Shown piece by piece: positions 10,664 through 23,584 of a DNA stretch of 64,000 nt. The DNA is taken from contig OY856188.1 of assembly GCA_963693315.1 (NCBI GenBank), positions 196,682,379 through 196,746,378 of the forward strand, given 5' to 3'. Each line of letters opens with the position of its first letter. The stretch's first letter is position 1. The DNA comes from Diogma glabrata (taxonomy: Eukaryota > Arthropoda > Insecta > Diptera > Cylindrotomidae). The position numbers and the translations under genes are program-made. The notes under the pieces are model-generated. The model saw only the letters and a program-made list of their open reading frames with translations, was not told the DNA's origin and made no database searches.

Positions 10664-13345
10664 CCGAACAGAGGAAATATATATATAAAAGATAAAGATG
10701 TATAATTACTACTTAGTCGATAGTTATAGAGAAAGGTCGCGTTTTTTTGTTTATTAGAATTCGTTGGACTGTTTTGTAGAACTAGCTAGATGCTCGAAAT
10801 TATTGATTTAAATTTACACAGTAAGGCTAGCCTGTGTATTTTTACTTTGTAACTCACTATGTTAGTGTGCTTCTATATTTGAAAAATTTCGCGACGAAAT
10901 ACGATTTGGAGTTGCGTCGATTATCTTATATCAAGTAAAAACATGCAAATTAGTTCAAAACAATCGTTCTAGATTTCACTATGATATCTCATTGCAGGAA
11001 TGTCAATGCAGTTGAGTTGTTTCTTAACAAAGTCTCATTTGGAATTATAATATAACAAGAATAGTTACAATACTGTTTCACTTGACAACAGAAAAAAAAA
11101 TTCGCTTCACAGTAACCAAAAATTGCGAAATGCACATAACTAACATAGTTACAATATAAAACACAACGAAGATAAATAATCTTATTTAATAAAATCAACC
11201 AAAAATATCAATCTCCTGTAGTCCTTTTTCTATATAATATTTCATTTTCAGTTTTATGTTTTATACTTATTTCTACAAAATCTCTTCAAAAAAAAATTTA
11301 AGAATAAAAAGGAACCATTATCAAATTTGTAAAGAAATATATAGCCACCATCTGCCTGTCTGAGAGTTTCTACTTAAATTTAGTAGACTTGAATTGTTTT
11401 TATTTAAAAATTTATCAACGCAAAGATAAATTAATATATATGAAGAAAATTTAGGTATATATAGTTAGAGGTAGTAATACATATATGGAATTATGGTACG
11501 TCAATAATATTAAAGGTAAGATACTATATAATTAATCGATGATATTGTAGGGTGTGTTTTATATTGAACTCATCAGGACAATGTTAAAAGTTTTACAAAA
11601 CCGACGTGCTTTTCACTTACCTACGCCACCGTTTCTTTTTCCTCATTTCCTTTTTCGGTCTTCTCGCGTCGACAGGATTGTAATCTAGGCTTCTGAGTCT
11701 ACTCATTGGCTTTTAGAAATCAAGAATTCATTGCACATGATTCTTGATTTCATGTTGATTCTCCCTACCAGTAGTTTTTCGGTTTTGTTTAGACTAGTCT
11801 ACAAAATTTGGTTACTGGGACCAGTAAGCAAAATGTATTTATTTTGAATAGTCAGTAGAAATTACTCAGGGTACCTAACAGTAAAATTAAAAATCTCCTT
11901 AATCTAGCCAGCTAAATTTGTTAAGTTCAACCATCAAAATTTATTTGTCTACTCAGCAAGATTTTTTTAATCTAATCAGTAAAATTTTCTTAGTCTTAGT
12001 CTGGTTTTTAATTAAATTTCAAATTTTCTAAAATTGCAGTTCGTACTGCCTCGCCTAAATAAGTAACTTGTACGGTTTAGGTTAGACTAACTCTGTTTGT
12101 TGTTAACTTAAGCAATTTTTGACAATACTGGTCACCAATTGTTTAGACTAGTTTCCCTGAAGCTGGAATGTATGTTTTCCTGGTCACTAAAAAGATTGTA
12201 TGGAAAATAACATCACCCTTAATTTACAAATTTACTACGGTCTTGTAGTACAAAAAAATTATGCTACGATTTGCAATTTGATCAGTGAACCCATGCTCAC
12301 ACTCGTAAAATAAATGGAGCGTATGCATAAAATAATTCAAGTCCCCTCTCGTCGTGCAATCTAAAGCCAATTATTGTGTTTCCTGAGCATCGTCTGAAAA
12401 ACGATATGAGTACAACTAATATTTTATAGTAAATATCAGTAACTTCCATATAAATCAATAACGTATAGAGTTTAAAATTAAATAAAACCTGTAGGAAATG
12501 TCATTGAATACTAATAATGAAAATAACCTTAAACCGTAATTTATTTACAACATTTGTATATATAAGCTAACGTATCTCCATCTTGCTAACCTCGCTGACT
12601 ACTAAGCAACATTAAAAGATTTGTTGCAAATTAATAAATTAAAATTTATCATAATAATTAATAAAAAAACTTTATTATTAATTACAATTATGAATTAATA
12701 CAAGTTTTTTATGTTAACGGTATGGAAACGTTAGGTTTCCTTCAGTCAACCAAAAAATAATAATTTTTTAAGTATCGGATTTGTTAATTTTAATTTAAAT
12801 ATTTTCACTTTCTATTTAAAAAAATCGATTTTGTGTTTTGTAAATTTCTTCATTAAATTTTTATTACTTGTCTAAGAAATTTGATCTAGATTTAGTTTGC
12901 AAACGATTAACTACTTTATGAGCGAAATTAGTGACACAGTGAATTATGACGTGGCTAACTTCAAAATGTTTTAACATATAATTAATTCTTCATTAGGTTA
13001 ATCTTATATATTTATACAAAATAAAATAAAGATTAACAGGTAATTTATAGTAGTTTTTATTGGTTTTCATTCTTATTTATAATGGCAATTGAATTTCAAC
13101 TTTGGCTTATGCTATGTCCTTGAAAGTGTCTGAAACCAAACGGCTAAAAATTAATTTTAATTATTTTTTTAATGACTAATGTGTTTTAAGTTTCCAATAT
13201 TGACATTTTGTCCAACGTAACTACATATTTAAAACTTTTAATTGTTTCTTTATTAAATAATTAATTATGAGGTTGATTGAACTGGTGTCGAAAGGAAGGG
13301 GATGAAGCTTTTTTTGTACAACTCAATTTTATTGCTTGTAAGGGA
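10664..13345. other. long AT-rich stretch without recognisable genes
   Basis: No gene, RNA or clear transposon end was seen. Between about 11800 and 12000 a loose motif resembling CTA.TCAG.AAAATTT recurs every 30-45 bp (five or so imperfect copies), which may be a decayed tandem array. The rest is AT-rich with homopolymer runs. Confidence 0.5.
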
Positions 13346-16312
13346 GTGTGAATAGACAAAATCCTCGCTACACTCGACTACGCAAAAAGTCTATTCAAAT
13401 TTGGTAGCCAAATATTTCATTTCGAACTCTTTGCTGTGATACAAACAAATGAACATGAACCAAAATCACATTAACAACGGTACTTTTCAGCACCATAAGA
13501 CAAAAAATATTGACCTCAGTCCGTATTTTGCAATTGAACATTGACGGCATTAGCAAGTCAAAAACTGAACACTTACAAAGAGTTTTAAAAGATTTCAACA
13601 TTTTGCAAGAAACGCATGCAGCAGATGAAGCGCAACTTACCTCTAGAGGAAACATTGTTGTTTACAAACTAATTAGTGCTATTTACCATCAAGCATATGG
13701 TTCTGCCACGTATGTTAAGTCAGAAATCATGAACTGCACACATGTACTTACACAGACGGACAACGATATACATCTTATTGTTGTTGATATATTGGACACG
13801 AAGATTGTAAACGTATACAAGCCACCAAATACAGCATGGCCAGCTGCTACTCTACCATTATTTCACCAATCAGCAATATATGCTGGTAACTTCAATAGCC
13901 ATCACACTCAGAGGTCCTACTCAAATAACAATCCCAATGGCATGCAACCGACTGACTGGGCGGATGGTAACAACATGTTTCTGCAGGTTTATGATGCGAG
14001 AGAAATGAAAACCTTTAGATCTCCTAGATGGCGAAGTGATTACAATCCCGACCTCTGTTTTTCAACAGAAAACGAACACCTCAACCCTATTCCAATATCC
14101 AGGGCTGTCTTACAAGGTTTTCTACGTTCTCAGCATCATTCAGTAATACTTGAGGTAGGTATCCAAATCCCACTCGTTAACTCTACTCCTCAACCTAGAT
14201 AGAATTTTAACAAAGCTGACTGAGCTAAATATAGGTTGGAGTTATATGCAGTGATTCGCTGGATCCAACCCATTCCTAAAAATTACGATAGGTTTGTTGG
14301 AGCCATCATCTCAACTGCTAAGAAATGCATCCCAAGAGGCCTCCGTGAAGAATACATTCCTGGCTGGAGTAGAGAAGGATATATTTTATGAGGAGTACCT
14401 TAGTAGTGGTGAGGCAGACGTGGCTGATGACCTAATATACTCACTGGACGCCGCGAGGAAACAAAAGTAGATTAACGCTGTTGAAAACATTGATTTCTCC
14501 CATTCCAGCAGGGAAGCTTGGAGTCTCCTTCGGAAGCTGGGTGGCTCAAACTCAATTACTCGTGCTAACAATGAAATAAATCCAGAGGACATTGCAAATC
14601 ATATCGTAAACATGTCTAGTTCTTCTATTAATCGCCTTCATAAGAGTAACATTAAACGTAAATTAAGAGAAATGAAGCGCAATTGCTCGTCTCCATCGAA
14701 GTATGCGAACTCCTTTAGTAACGAAGAACTAGATTCAGCTCTGTCCTGTCCCAAACAAAAAACAGAAAAGCAGCTGGCTATAATGATATTTTTCCATAAT
14801 TTCTTAGAAATGCTGGAAAAATGTAAAACAATTGCTAACTAAATTTTTCTCGAATATCCTAGAAACCGGCAATCTTCCAAAACATTTTAAGACTACGAAA
14901 GTGATAGCGAATTGGGATTATATATAAGCTGTACAATGCAATACCTTGTAGCACCATCTCACGTTTAATTAACAACATGCTGAGTAATCGTGTATTTGAA
15001 GTTCATCTAAATATTCCTGTAGTAGGTTCAAAATGCTTAACAATGGTTTGCCACATGGTTCCGTCCTGGCGCCAGTAGTTTTTTATTTGTACATCTATGA
15101 CATTCATGACACAACATCAAAAAAATTTGGTTACGCTGATGATTGGACCCAGGCACTCAAAACAAAGACATGGGTGTCTTGGAAGATGTGCTCTCAACTG
15201 ACCTGGCGATAATGAATGACTATTTTCGAACGTGGAGCTTATTTCCTAAACTAAGTAAAACCGAGATTTCTTGTTTCTTGTTATTTAACGGCAGTGTCAT
15301 TAAATATAATCAACAGCCAAAGTACCTGGGCATTACTCTCGATTGAACTCTTTCTTTTAAACCACCTAGAGAATACGTCAAGAAAACTTAAAACGAGAAA
15401 CAATATATTGCACAAACTGGCAGGATCGACATGGGGTGCTAGTCCAGCTATCCTCCTCACAACTGCTCTAAGTCTGGTATACTCAGAGTACGGCGCGCCA
15501 GTCTGTTTGAATAGCACACATACTCAAAAAGTTGACTGCCAGCTGTATGTCACGATGCGTGCTATAAGGGGTACTATCAGGTCCACTCCTTTACCTTGGT
15601 TCCCTGTGTTAAGCAATATCGCCCCACCTGCACTCAGACGCTCGCATGCGCTCATACGTGAACATAAAAAGGTAACCAACAACATCACGTTACCCTTGCA
15701 CGAATATTACGGTGACCACAGTCGTTGTCTATTAAAGTCAAGAAAGCCTCCACACAAAACTGCCAGCAACCTGCTGGCAACTAATTTTAATATCTTGGAT
15801 GCCTGGGACACCTCCTGGAATCATTACAACACACCTGGCCTTTCTATTACTAACCCGACTTCCACCCAAACCGGTTTCGATCTACTACGTCATACCTGGA
15901 CTACACTAAACCGAATAAGAACGAATCTTGGACGTTGTGCTGATTCTTTTTACAAGTGGGGCATTTCAGAGTCCTCTTAATGTGACTGCGGAGCTCTACA
16001 CAAACCACAAAATACATTGCAACTCTGTGTCCAATTCGACGATACAATGGCGACAACTCAGACATCCATTTGGCAACTCCCGATGTGGTAGCATAGATGG
16101 ACTCACTCGATGTAAACATCTAATGTTCAAATGTGCTGCTCAATGTTCAAATATTTTATTTTTTACTCTTTGACTAAGGGACGCGTAATCAAATCTATTG
16201 TAAGTTCATTTAATGTGTATGCATGTTTAATTTTAGGTAGATTTCATAGAAAAATCTACCTATTTTAAGTTTTATTTTTAATGTGTCACAAAAGAACCAT
16301 ACGCTAAATAAA
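13346..16312 (+). pseudogene. decayed Jockey/I-like non-LTR retrotransposon, copy 2
   Basis: This longer relic of the same family as 7480-9861 keeps an open N-terminal stretch (13510-14202, 230 codons). It covers the apurinic-type endonuclease: LQLNIDGISKSK, LQETHA, IVNVYKPPNT, YAGNFNSHHT (the usual GDFN is now GNFN) and YNPDLCF. Downstream pieces are the EN-RT linker (~14390-14830), a deleted RT core, a degraded LPQGSVLAP-like block (~15040-15090), KYLGITLD (~15320-15345), and a C-terminal domain (~15350-16090) with GTIRSTPLPWFP and a CDCG..Q..KH...CP-like knuckle. It has multiple stops and frameshifts and lacks RT motifs, so it is non-functional. The 3' UTR keeps the hairpin at 16234. Confidence 0.88.
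16234..16262 (+). other. conserved 3'-UTR hairpin, second copy
   Basis: It has the same 11-bp stem and 7-base loop as 9782-9810, at the same distance from the element's 3' end. Confidence 0.7.
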
Positions 16313-16949
16313 ATTGCATCTGGGCTTCCTGTCCTATATTCTTGCTCCATTTTGTTTCATTATCGAAAAAAGCGTAAAATTTTACATTCATTCCAGTCTC
16401 TCTCCTATTGGCATACGAGCTGTCGTATAATATTATACACTACTGGCAACAGAAGTAAAATATCAGTAACTAAAGTGATATCGTAGGTATGTTGGCGCTT
16501 TAATTCTATTTATTCAACGGAAGGAAACATCTTCAATATTAGTTATAGAATATTTCTTGATGATATCACGCTGTGATTGTTCGAAGAAATGAACCTCCAT
16601 GTAACTCTATATGTAAGCTTTAATTATTGAGGAAGACTGCGCTTCACAAGATCAAGAAATATGCCATTAACTGGATTATTAGCAATTATATTTAATTTTG
16701 TTCTTGCAAGTTTTTCCTATTTTATTTCCTCCATTTATAATGAAACATTGGCCTATATCAAATTTTATTCTGTGATTAGATTTGTTGTTCAGTTCATCCA
16801 TGCTTTAATCAACATCTTACAACGCATGTTGTCGTGCGACCTGACGCCTTAAAAGGATTCTATGTCTTGTTGTGACACATATGGTTGTTCTTATTACACA
16901 ACATTTATTTACATTTTATTTATAGAATAGATTTTAATTCCATACACCT
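16313..16949. other. AT-rich spacer, no gene seen
   Basis: Short ORFs only (for example 16661-16852), with no family resemblance. No structured or repeated element was identified. Confidence 0.5.
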
Positions 16950-17445
16950 GCTAATAGTCCCTGGGCCGTCGCTGATTTCATGTGATGATTACCACATTTA
17001 AAACTTCGTAAAGCGCCTGTTCTTGACGAGCCCGAAAACATTTGTTCTACGATTTTTCTAAAATCGACCGGGATCTTGTAAATTTTGTTTTTTTTTTACC
17101 ATTGCGTTGGAAATTTGATTTAGAACACGAGCGTATAACTTTGTCCGACAAAAATTTGTCTGTTACTGTCTAGTCCGACAGTCCCAAACATACAAAATGT
17201 CAGCTGTCGGACTCGAAATAGCAGACACATTTTGGTCGGACAAGTTTACACTCTTGTTCTAAAACAAATTTCCAACCCCACAGTTAAAAAACAAATGTGA
17301 TAGCAAATATACAAGATCGCGGACAATCGGCATTTTTCGGAGCATTACGAACGCAAAAGCGGCCTTGAGAAAAATCGCAGAACAAATGTTTTCGGGATCG
17401 TCAAGGGCAAGCCCCTCACGCAGTATAAAATATGTGGTAATCATC
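16950..17445. mobile_element. fold-back MITE, left and main part (split by LTR element)
   Basis: A nearly palindromic ~500-bp element. The left end runs GCTAATAGTCCCTGGGCCG then TTTCATGTGATGATTACCACA. The arms pair through GATCTTGTAAATTT / ACAAGATCG and AACACGAG / CTCTTGTTCTAAAACAAATT. The centre carries CTTTGTCCGACAAAAATTTGTC and its mirror. The right terminus is missing here because an LTR retroelement inserted at 17446; the remaining 38 bp resume at 22451. A second copy lies at about 27738-28215. Confidence 0.85.
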
Positions 17446-18712
17446 TGTAACGTGACAAGAGTTATTTTGTTATTGGCATTTGCCAGGTCCGCTCAATATG
17501 TGTTAATTGTGTTTGTTTTAAATCATTTTTCTGTCTAATATTTTTATCAATTAAATTCTCTTTATTGTTCAATCGATCTTTTTTTAAATCAAATGTAACT
17601 TTTTTCATTATAAAATTAACGATTTTTTTTCTGTTGACCATAATAAAATTTATCTTATTTTATATTTTTTTTCAAGTAAATCAAAATTCTGTTTATTTAT
17701 TAAATTTAATTAAAAAAAAAGAAGAAAAAAAAATTCTAAATAAAACAGTTGTATATTTTTTTTATAGAAATTTGAAATATTTGGAATGTTAAAACTAGCC
17801 TTTAAGAAAATAAATTATGTTAAGTAAAATCATGTTAAATATATATATAACTACAGGATAAAGAAAATTAACAAGGGAAATGATAAAATGAACTGAACTC
17901 AAAACGATTGTACGTTAGAAATTGAATGAAGCTATAATACAAGTCACAGGACAAAAGAAGAAGAATATGACGGATTCTAAGGAATTTTGGGCCTCTCAAA
18001 TACCATAAGTTTGAACATTTTGATCCATCATCAAATATTAAAACAAAATTATCAATTTAAAATTATGATGGATAAAACATATGCCTTAATCTAAAAGGTA
18101 TAAGGCAGTGCAACCAACTAGACCATGTAGATATGTATATTGGAGACAATTTTTTTTGGAGAACAAAATTTATTAATTTGGGAAGGATGGAAATGAAAAA
18201 TATTAGAGAAGTCTATTCAGTTTTGGTGCTCAACAGCAGCACACATCTATCAGAAGAAAATAAAATAATATTTAAAAGCTTTTGCTGCAGCTTGGGGTTA
18301 CAATCAAGAAGAAGAATATTATTTTTTTTGATCATTGATGATTTGGAAACACAACAAAATTCTGAGTATTTTTATAATTTTTATAAATAATTTAACAATT
18401 TTTCTCTTATTTAAAGTTTATTAAAAAATATTTTCAATTGAAAGAAATTTGCAAACATTTGTAGTTAATGAAAAAATTCTATGAGAATAAATACATATTG
18501 TAACGTTTAATGTTTGTGTTTATGATTTAATAGTTTTTTTTGTGTAAAATAGTGTATTTCGTTTTGAATAGGGGTTGTGTATTTTTGTGAGTTGTGATTT
18601 TTTTGAAAAGAAAAAGAATTGAACTGCTTTTTCGAAGACCATATGTGGCAAGGGCCCGTCCCACACATATATTAAAAAAATTTAGCGCTGCGCCGTATAG
18701 AAAGGCTTTATA
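17446..18712 (+). repeat. 5' LTR
   Basis: It starts TGTAACGTGACAAG and ends GGCTTTATA. It is nearly identical to the 3' LTR; the differences I see are near the end (GTATAG versus GTACAG, and a shuffled AAGGCTTTATA/AAAAGGCTATA). Several short ORFs (for example 17565-17792 and 18133-18390) are identical in both LTRs but have AT-driven composition and no family resemblance. Confidence 0.88.
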
Positions 18713-18714
18713 TA

Positions 18715-18734
18715 TTTGGCATCCCATTGCGGGG
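18715..18734 (+). promoter_or_regulatory. candidate primer-binding site
   Basis: The sequence TTTGGCATCCCATTGCGGGG begins two bases after the LTR end and contains the TGG expected to pair with a tRNA 3' CCA. The matching tRNA was not identified. Confidence 0.5.
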
Positions 18735-20148
18735 ACACATCCAGAAAAAACTCCAGCTTTGTCAGGTATGGTCAGGTAAAATAGTTTAGATAAAACAGTT
18801 CTTTTCATTTTCTTTAGTTTTTATGTTTTTTTGTATTGTAAAGAAAACTATTAGTACAGTTATACTTCTGATTATAGTTATTAGTTTATTGTTTTTTTTG
18901 TAAAACATGTTATTTGTGAAGTTTATATGCGAACAGTGAATTTTGGGTAAACGTTATACTAATTATTAATTTATATTTTTTAGGTTAAGGTGCAAGTAAT
19001 TTTGTGTTTTTTTTGCAGTAAAGTTGATTCAGTGTTCAGTTATTATTTAGTATATAAGCTACAGTGATTTTTTTTGTAAAGTTATATTATAGAATAATTA
19101 GCATGTGAGTGTTTTTTTTGTAATGTTACAGTTATGTTAAAAAACAATTTGCATGTAAGTGTTATTTATTCTTTTTAAAAAAATACAAAGATTATTCTAG
19201 AAAAAGCATGTTTTTGAATAAAGTACAGTGAATTGTAGTTATGGTGTATATTAAATTGTAGTTATAACAAAGTGTTTGTTGGCAAATTTATAGCGTAGCA
19301 TTTGTGTTGTATTCGTGTTTATTAATTTTAAGTTTTGTGCAAAATTGTGATATACTTGTGTCAAAGAAAAATAAAAAAAAATTAGTGAAATTGAATTGAT
19401 TACAAAAATTACAAGAAATATAACAAGGAGGACAGAATATGAGGACACGTTTCTAATACCGGTTGTCATGGTTTACATGGAATTGCTGTAAATTAAGGAA
19501 ATTGCTGTAAATTAAGGTATTATTATATTTATTAATTGGTATATACATTTTGTTAAATCTCTTTAACTTCGACGATTTATTTAGCATTTATAATTGTTTG
19601 AAAATTTATTGGAAAATTTCTAATTTAGGCATTAAAATTGGTAACACATTTTTAGGCGACATTTTAGCTAAGCGAAAAAAAATATTTTTTGTTGATTATT
19701 TAAGGTATTTAAATCCTTGCTAAAATAAATATATAAATATTACTTTGGCTCTATTTTTCCAATTCTTGTGTTTTACATAAGTATTTGTATGTCATATGTT
19801 AATTACCTTCGCTCAATATGCATATATTATTTAAATCTTCTGGTACATGTGATAAATTTAAAAAAATTTACAAGTTAAGAAAATTGTTTTAATGTGTTCT
19901 GTGTTAATCATAATAATTAAATATGATACCCTTTTAATGTGTTTTGTGCTTGTATCAATTAGGTTAGTTTTGTTGCAATGTGTTTGTGCTGTCGCATATA
20001 TAACTTTTCGTTTTTTTTTGTCAACTAAATTAGAATTTTCAAAATTGTGCATGAATGATAAGTTAGTGTTAGAATATTTCTGGTCGCATGTTTGCATGTT
20101 TAAAATATAAGAAAATATTTTGTATTATTTATTTAATTTATTGTAGTT

Positions 20149-20211
20149 TAAGTTTTGGGTCTTGCTTTTGCATATTAGTTTAGTTTTTGGGTCTTGCTTT
20201 TGCATGTTAGT
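20149..20211 (+). repeat. tandem pair, ~31-bp unit
   Basis: Two head-to-tail units share TTTTGGGTCTTGCTTTTGCAT followed by A/G and TTAGTT. Confidence 0.8.
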
Positions 20212-21092
20212 TGTAAGATTATGGGAATTTAGTTTCCATGCATGCGGTAGGGTATTGCTTGAAAGCATAACGTTAGTCGCATAGCTTTCAAGTGAGGGCG
20301 CTATGATAGGTCTAGTGTAGTCTGGTTTTCCCATAGCGCGCTCATGAAAATAAATTAGTTATCCTACTTGTTTTTGGCATTTGTATTTGTATACAAATAA
20401 ATAGGTTAAGTTTCTGGGAGCAATTTGTTCCAAATCTTATTTTGGAATATGTTGCTGTTCAGTGGGCAATTCTTAAGGTGAGCGCTCGTCGCAATACTTA
20501 AGTCAAAAAACTTTTGAAAAAAACAAAAAGAATTAAAATTGTCCATCTGTTCAATTTAGTTTATTTTATGGGAATGTAATATTAAGGTTTTTCAGATGTA
20601 TACAATACATGTATAACATGCATTGTAAGCATAAAACACCATTCTTCAAATTATATTTGGAACATGGTGGCTGAGGGTTAGAAACATTTTTAAATAACAG
20701 CGCAAATTGCACATTCTTCAATAGTTTAGAGCCACTGCTATGTCCAGTAAATAATCTTGGTTTTCTCAGATGGGCTTTCAAGGCAGAAAAAAATGTTTCC
20801 TGCCTGATATTTAAGGTTATTGTAGATATAAGTTATGTAGTGTTTGGTGTTTTCTATATAAGCATGTTAATTTATTTAATTTATATTATTTATTAAGTTA
20901 TGATCTTGTTAATTTATTGTTGTTTACAAAAAAATTTATTGATATGATCTAGTAAAATGTATAATGTAAAATAATATAAGTTAAGAACTACTTACGTTCT
21001 TAAATTATACATTTTTGTATTTGCATGTTTTTTGGGATCTATGAAGAATTTAGGGAAGCGGTATTCGAAAGTATCCACATTATTTCTGGAAC

Positions 21093-21167
21093 TTTCGAGA
21101 GCATTTTGTTGCAACTTTTTAGTTTGGTATTATTTTTTTGGTGAAACGCAACAAAATGCTCTCGAAA
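21093..21167 (+). other. 20-bp perfect hairpin upstream of 3' LTR
   Basis: TTTCGAGAGCATTTTGTTGC (21093-21112) is exactly complementary to 21148-21167, with a 35-base loop. It ends 17 bases before the 3' LTR. It is GC-richer than its surroundings. Confidence 0.85.
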
Positions 21168-21184
21168 ACCCAGCAATGGTGTGA

Positions 21185-22450
21185 TGTAACGTGACAAGAG
21201 TTATTTTGTTATTGGCATTTGCCAGGTCCGCTCAATATGTGTTAATTGTGTTTGTTTTAAATCATTTTTCTGTCTAATATTTTTATCAATTAAATTCTCT
21301 TTATTGTTCAATCGATCTTTTTTTAAATCAAATGTAACTTTTTTCATTATAAAATTAACGATTTTTTTTCTGTTGACCATAATAAAATTTATCTTATTTT
21401 ATATTTTTTTTCAAGTAAATCAAAATTCTGTTTATTTATTAAATTTAATTAAAAAAAAAGAAGAAAAAAAAATTCTAAATAAAACAGTTGTATATTTTTT
21501 TTATAGAAATTTGAAATATTTGGAATGTTAAAACTAGCCTTTAAGAAAATAAATTATGTTAAGTAAAATCATGTTAAATATATATATAACTACAGGATAA
21601 AGAAAATTAACAAGGGAAATGATAAAATGAACTGAACTCAAAACGATTGTACGTTAGAAATTGAATGAAGCTATAATACAAGTCACAGGACAAAAGAAGA
21701 AGAATATGACGGATTCTAAGGAATTTTGGGCCTCTCAAATACCATAAGTTTGAACATTTTGATCCATCATCAAATATTAAAACAAAATTATCAATTTAAA
21801 ATTATGATGGATAAAACATATGCCTTAATCTAAAAGGTATAAGGCAGTGCAACCAACTAGACCATGTAGATATGTATATTGGAGACAATTTTTTTTGGAG
21901 AACAAAATTTATTAATTTGGGAAGGATGGAAATGAAAAATATTAGAGAAGTCTATTCAGTTTTGGTGCTCAACAGCAGCACACATCTATCAGAAGAAAAT
22001 AAAATAATATTTAAAAGCTTTTGCTGCAGCTTGGGGTTACAATCAAGAAGAAGAATATTATTTTTTTTGATCATTGATGATTTGGAAACACAACAAAATT
22101 CTGAGTATTTTTATAATTTTTATAAATAATTTAACAATTTTTCTCTTATTTAAAGTTTATTAAAAAATATTTTCAATTGAAAGAAATTTGCAAACATTTG
22201 TAGTTAATGAAAAAATTCTATGAGAATAAATACATATTGTAACGTTTAATGTTTGTGTTTATGATTTAATAGTTTTTTTTGTGTAAAATAGTGTATTTCG
22301 TTTTGAATAGGGGTTGTGTATTTTTGTGAGTTGTGATTTTTTTGAAAAGAAAAAGAATTGAACTGCTTTTTCGAAGACCATATGTGGCAAGGGCCCGTCC
22401 CACACATATATTAAAAAAATTTAGCGCTGCGCCGTACAGAAAAGGCTATA
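21185..22450 (+). repeat. 3' LTR
   Basis: Near-identical direct copy of 17446-18712. It is followed by the 4-bp duplication CATC and then by the right end of the interrupted MITE. Confidence 0.88.
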
Positions 22451-22488
22451 CATCACATGAAATCGGCGCCGGCCCAGAGACTATAAGC
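22451..22488. mobile_element. right terminus of the split fold-back MITE
   Basis: CATCACATGAAATCGGCG then CGGCCCAGAGACTATAAGC is the reverse complement of the MITE's left end at 16950-16995. It resumes exactly where the LTR element ends. Confidence 0.85.
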
Positions 22489-23584
22489 TTAGTTTCCTCA
22501 AATTATACCTCTTTTACAAAAGTACTTTCAAAATATATTTTAGAAAAAAATTATTACGACACAATTCTGTGTACGGTACTTTACACGTACGAAATCCATC
22601 ATACAACCAACGAGAATCGATTTCTTATTTATTTAGTTTAAAATATAAAACTGTGTTCCTACTTAAAAAATTTATTATGCTATAATAGTATGTGTTTCGA
22701 ACGTAATGGCGTAAAAATATTATATTAGCTTCAACAATAACCTCGAATTCATAGAATTAAAAAAATTAACAATATAATTTCTCTTCTTGTTAAATTGTTA
22801 AAAACTTAAACATAAAATTTGCAATTTTAATCAATAATATTATAATTTAACACAAAAAAACCATGATTTATAAAAATTAATTCCGAATATTAACAAAAAT
22901 ATTATTTTACCTTATGCTCGATTATTTTGACATCTGACTCACGGTTTTTCTGTTTCGTTAACTTTTTATGACATGTGATAAAATAATACATATGCAAACG
23001 CCAATGCGAATTACTTTCAGATTTGCGATTTATTTATAACTGTTTGTTTAGTTAAAATGATATGATTTTCATATCGGTTCATATATTGTTAGCTCCAAAT
23101 TAAGTTTAGTACAACAAACATATGTTAAGGAAACCACCTGTCATATAGTTTCCCTTGATGGTACATTGACATAGGAAAAATTAAAATGACGGGACACATT
23201 TTTGTGAATAAGTGAGTATGTAGTCTGAAATTGTGTATCAATGTGTTTACGATTATGTAGCAGTGAAGTAATCTTTCGGGTCGGCTTTAATTAAGTTTGC
23301 TAATAATAATCAACCGATCCTAACCCGGCAGTAGGTCGATGGATTGTACATCGATACTTTGGATGTATTTTTTGTGTAGTTGAATATGTGTGTAGAAAAT
23401 TGGTTGCTTCGTCTATTTCTGTAATTCTATAAGATAAATAGCTGTAGAATGGAATATTTCACTTAATGTTCTCCAAACCGATTTTTTGTTAACGGTTTGC
23501 AGAAAAATGTGTCACATGTTCAATATGGTCAAGAAAACACCGCGTTGTTCTTACAATCCGATCTGAAGCCAAGTGATAATAGCC

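Larger units (their letters stand above)
18735..21184 (+). other. non-coding interior of the LTR element
   Basis: T-rich on the + strand with recurrent AGTG.TTTTTTTTGTAA-like motifs (about 18890-19130), a 31-bp tandem pair (20149-20211) and a 20-bp perfect hairpin close to the 3' LTR (21093-21167). No ORF above 90 codons and no retroelement protein motif was seen. A clear polypurine tract next to the 3' LTR is also lacking. Confidence 0.6.
17446..22450 (+). mobile_element. young non-autonomous LTR retrotransposon
   Basis: Two direct repeats of about 1266 bp (17446-18712 and 21185-22450, constant offset 3739) bound a 2472-bp interior. The element starts TGTAACG and is flanked by CATC on both sides (17442-17445, 22451-22454). 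It sits inside a fold-back MITE whose intact sequence can be read across the two flanks, which proves the insertion. Right after the 5' LTR is a TGGCATCCCATTGCGGGG stretch like a tRNA primer-binding site. No reading frame in the interior resembles gag, protease, RT, RNase H or integrase, so it would depend on enzymes supplied by another element. LTR near-identity argues for a recent insertion. Confidence 0.85.

Noticed and set aside
11800..12000. Loose CTA.TCAG.AAAATTT periodicity
   Set aside because: Too irregular in spacing and sequence to call a tandem repeat with confidence; only noted in the spacer entry.
18133..18390. 85-codon ORF identical at 21872-22129
   Set aside because: The identity is explained by the two LTRs. 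The protein is not family-like, so conservation does not indicate selection.
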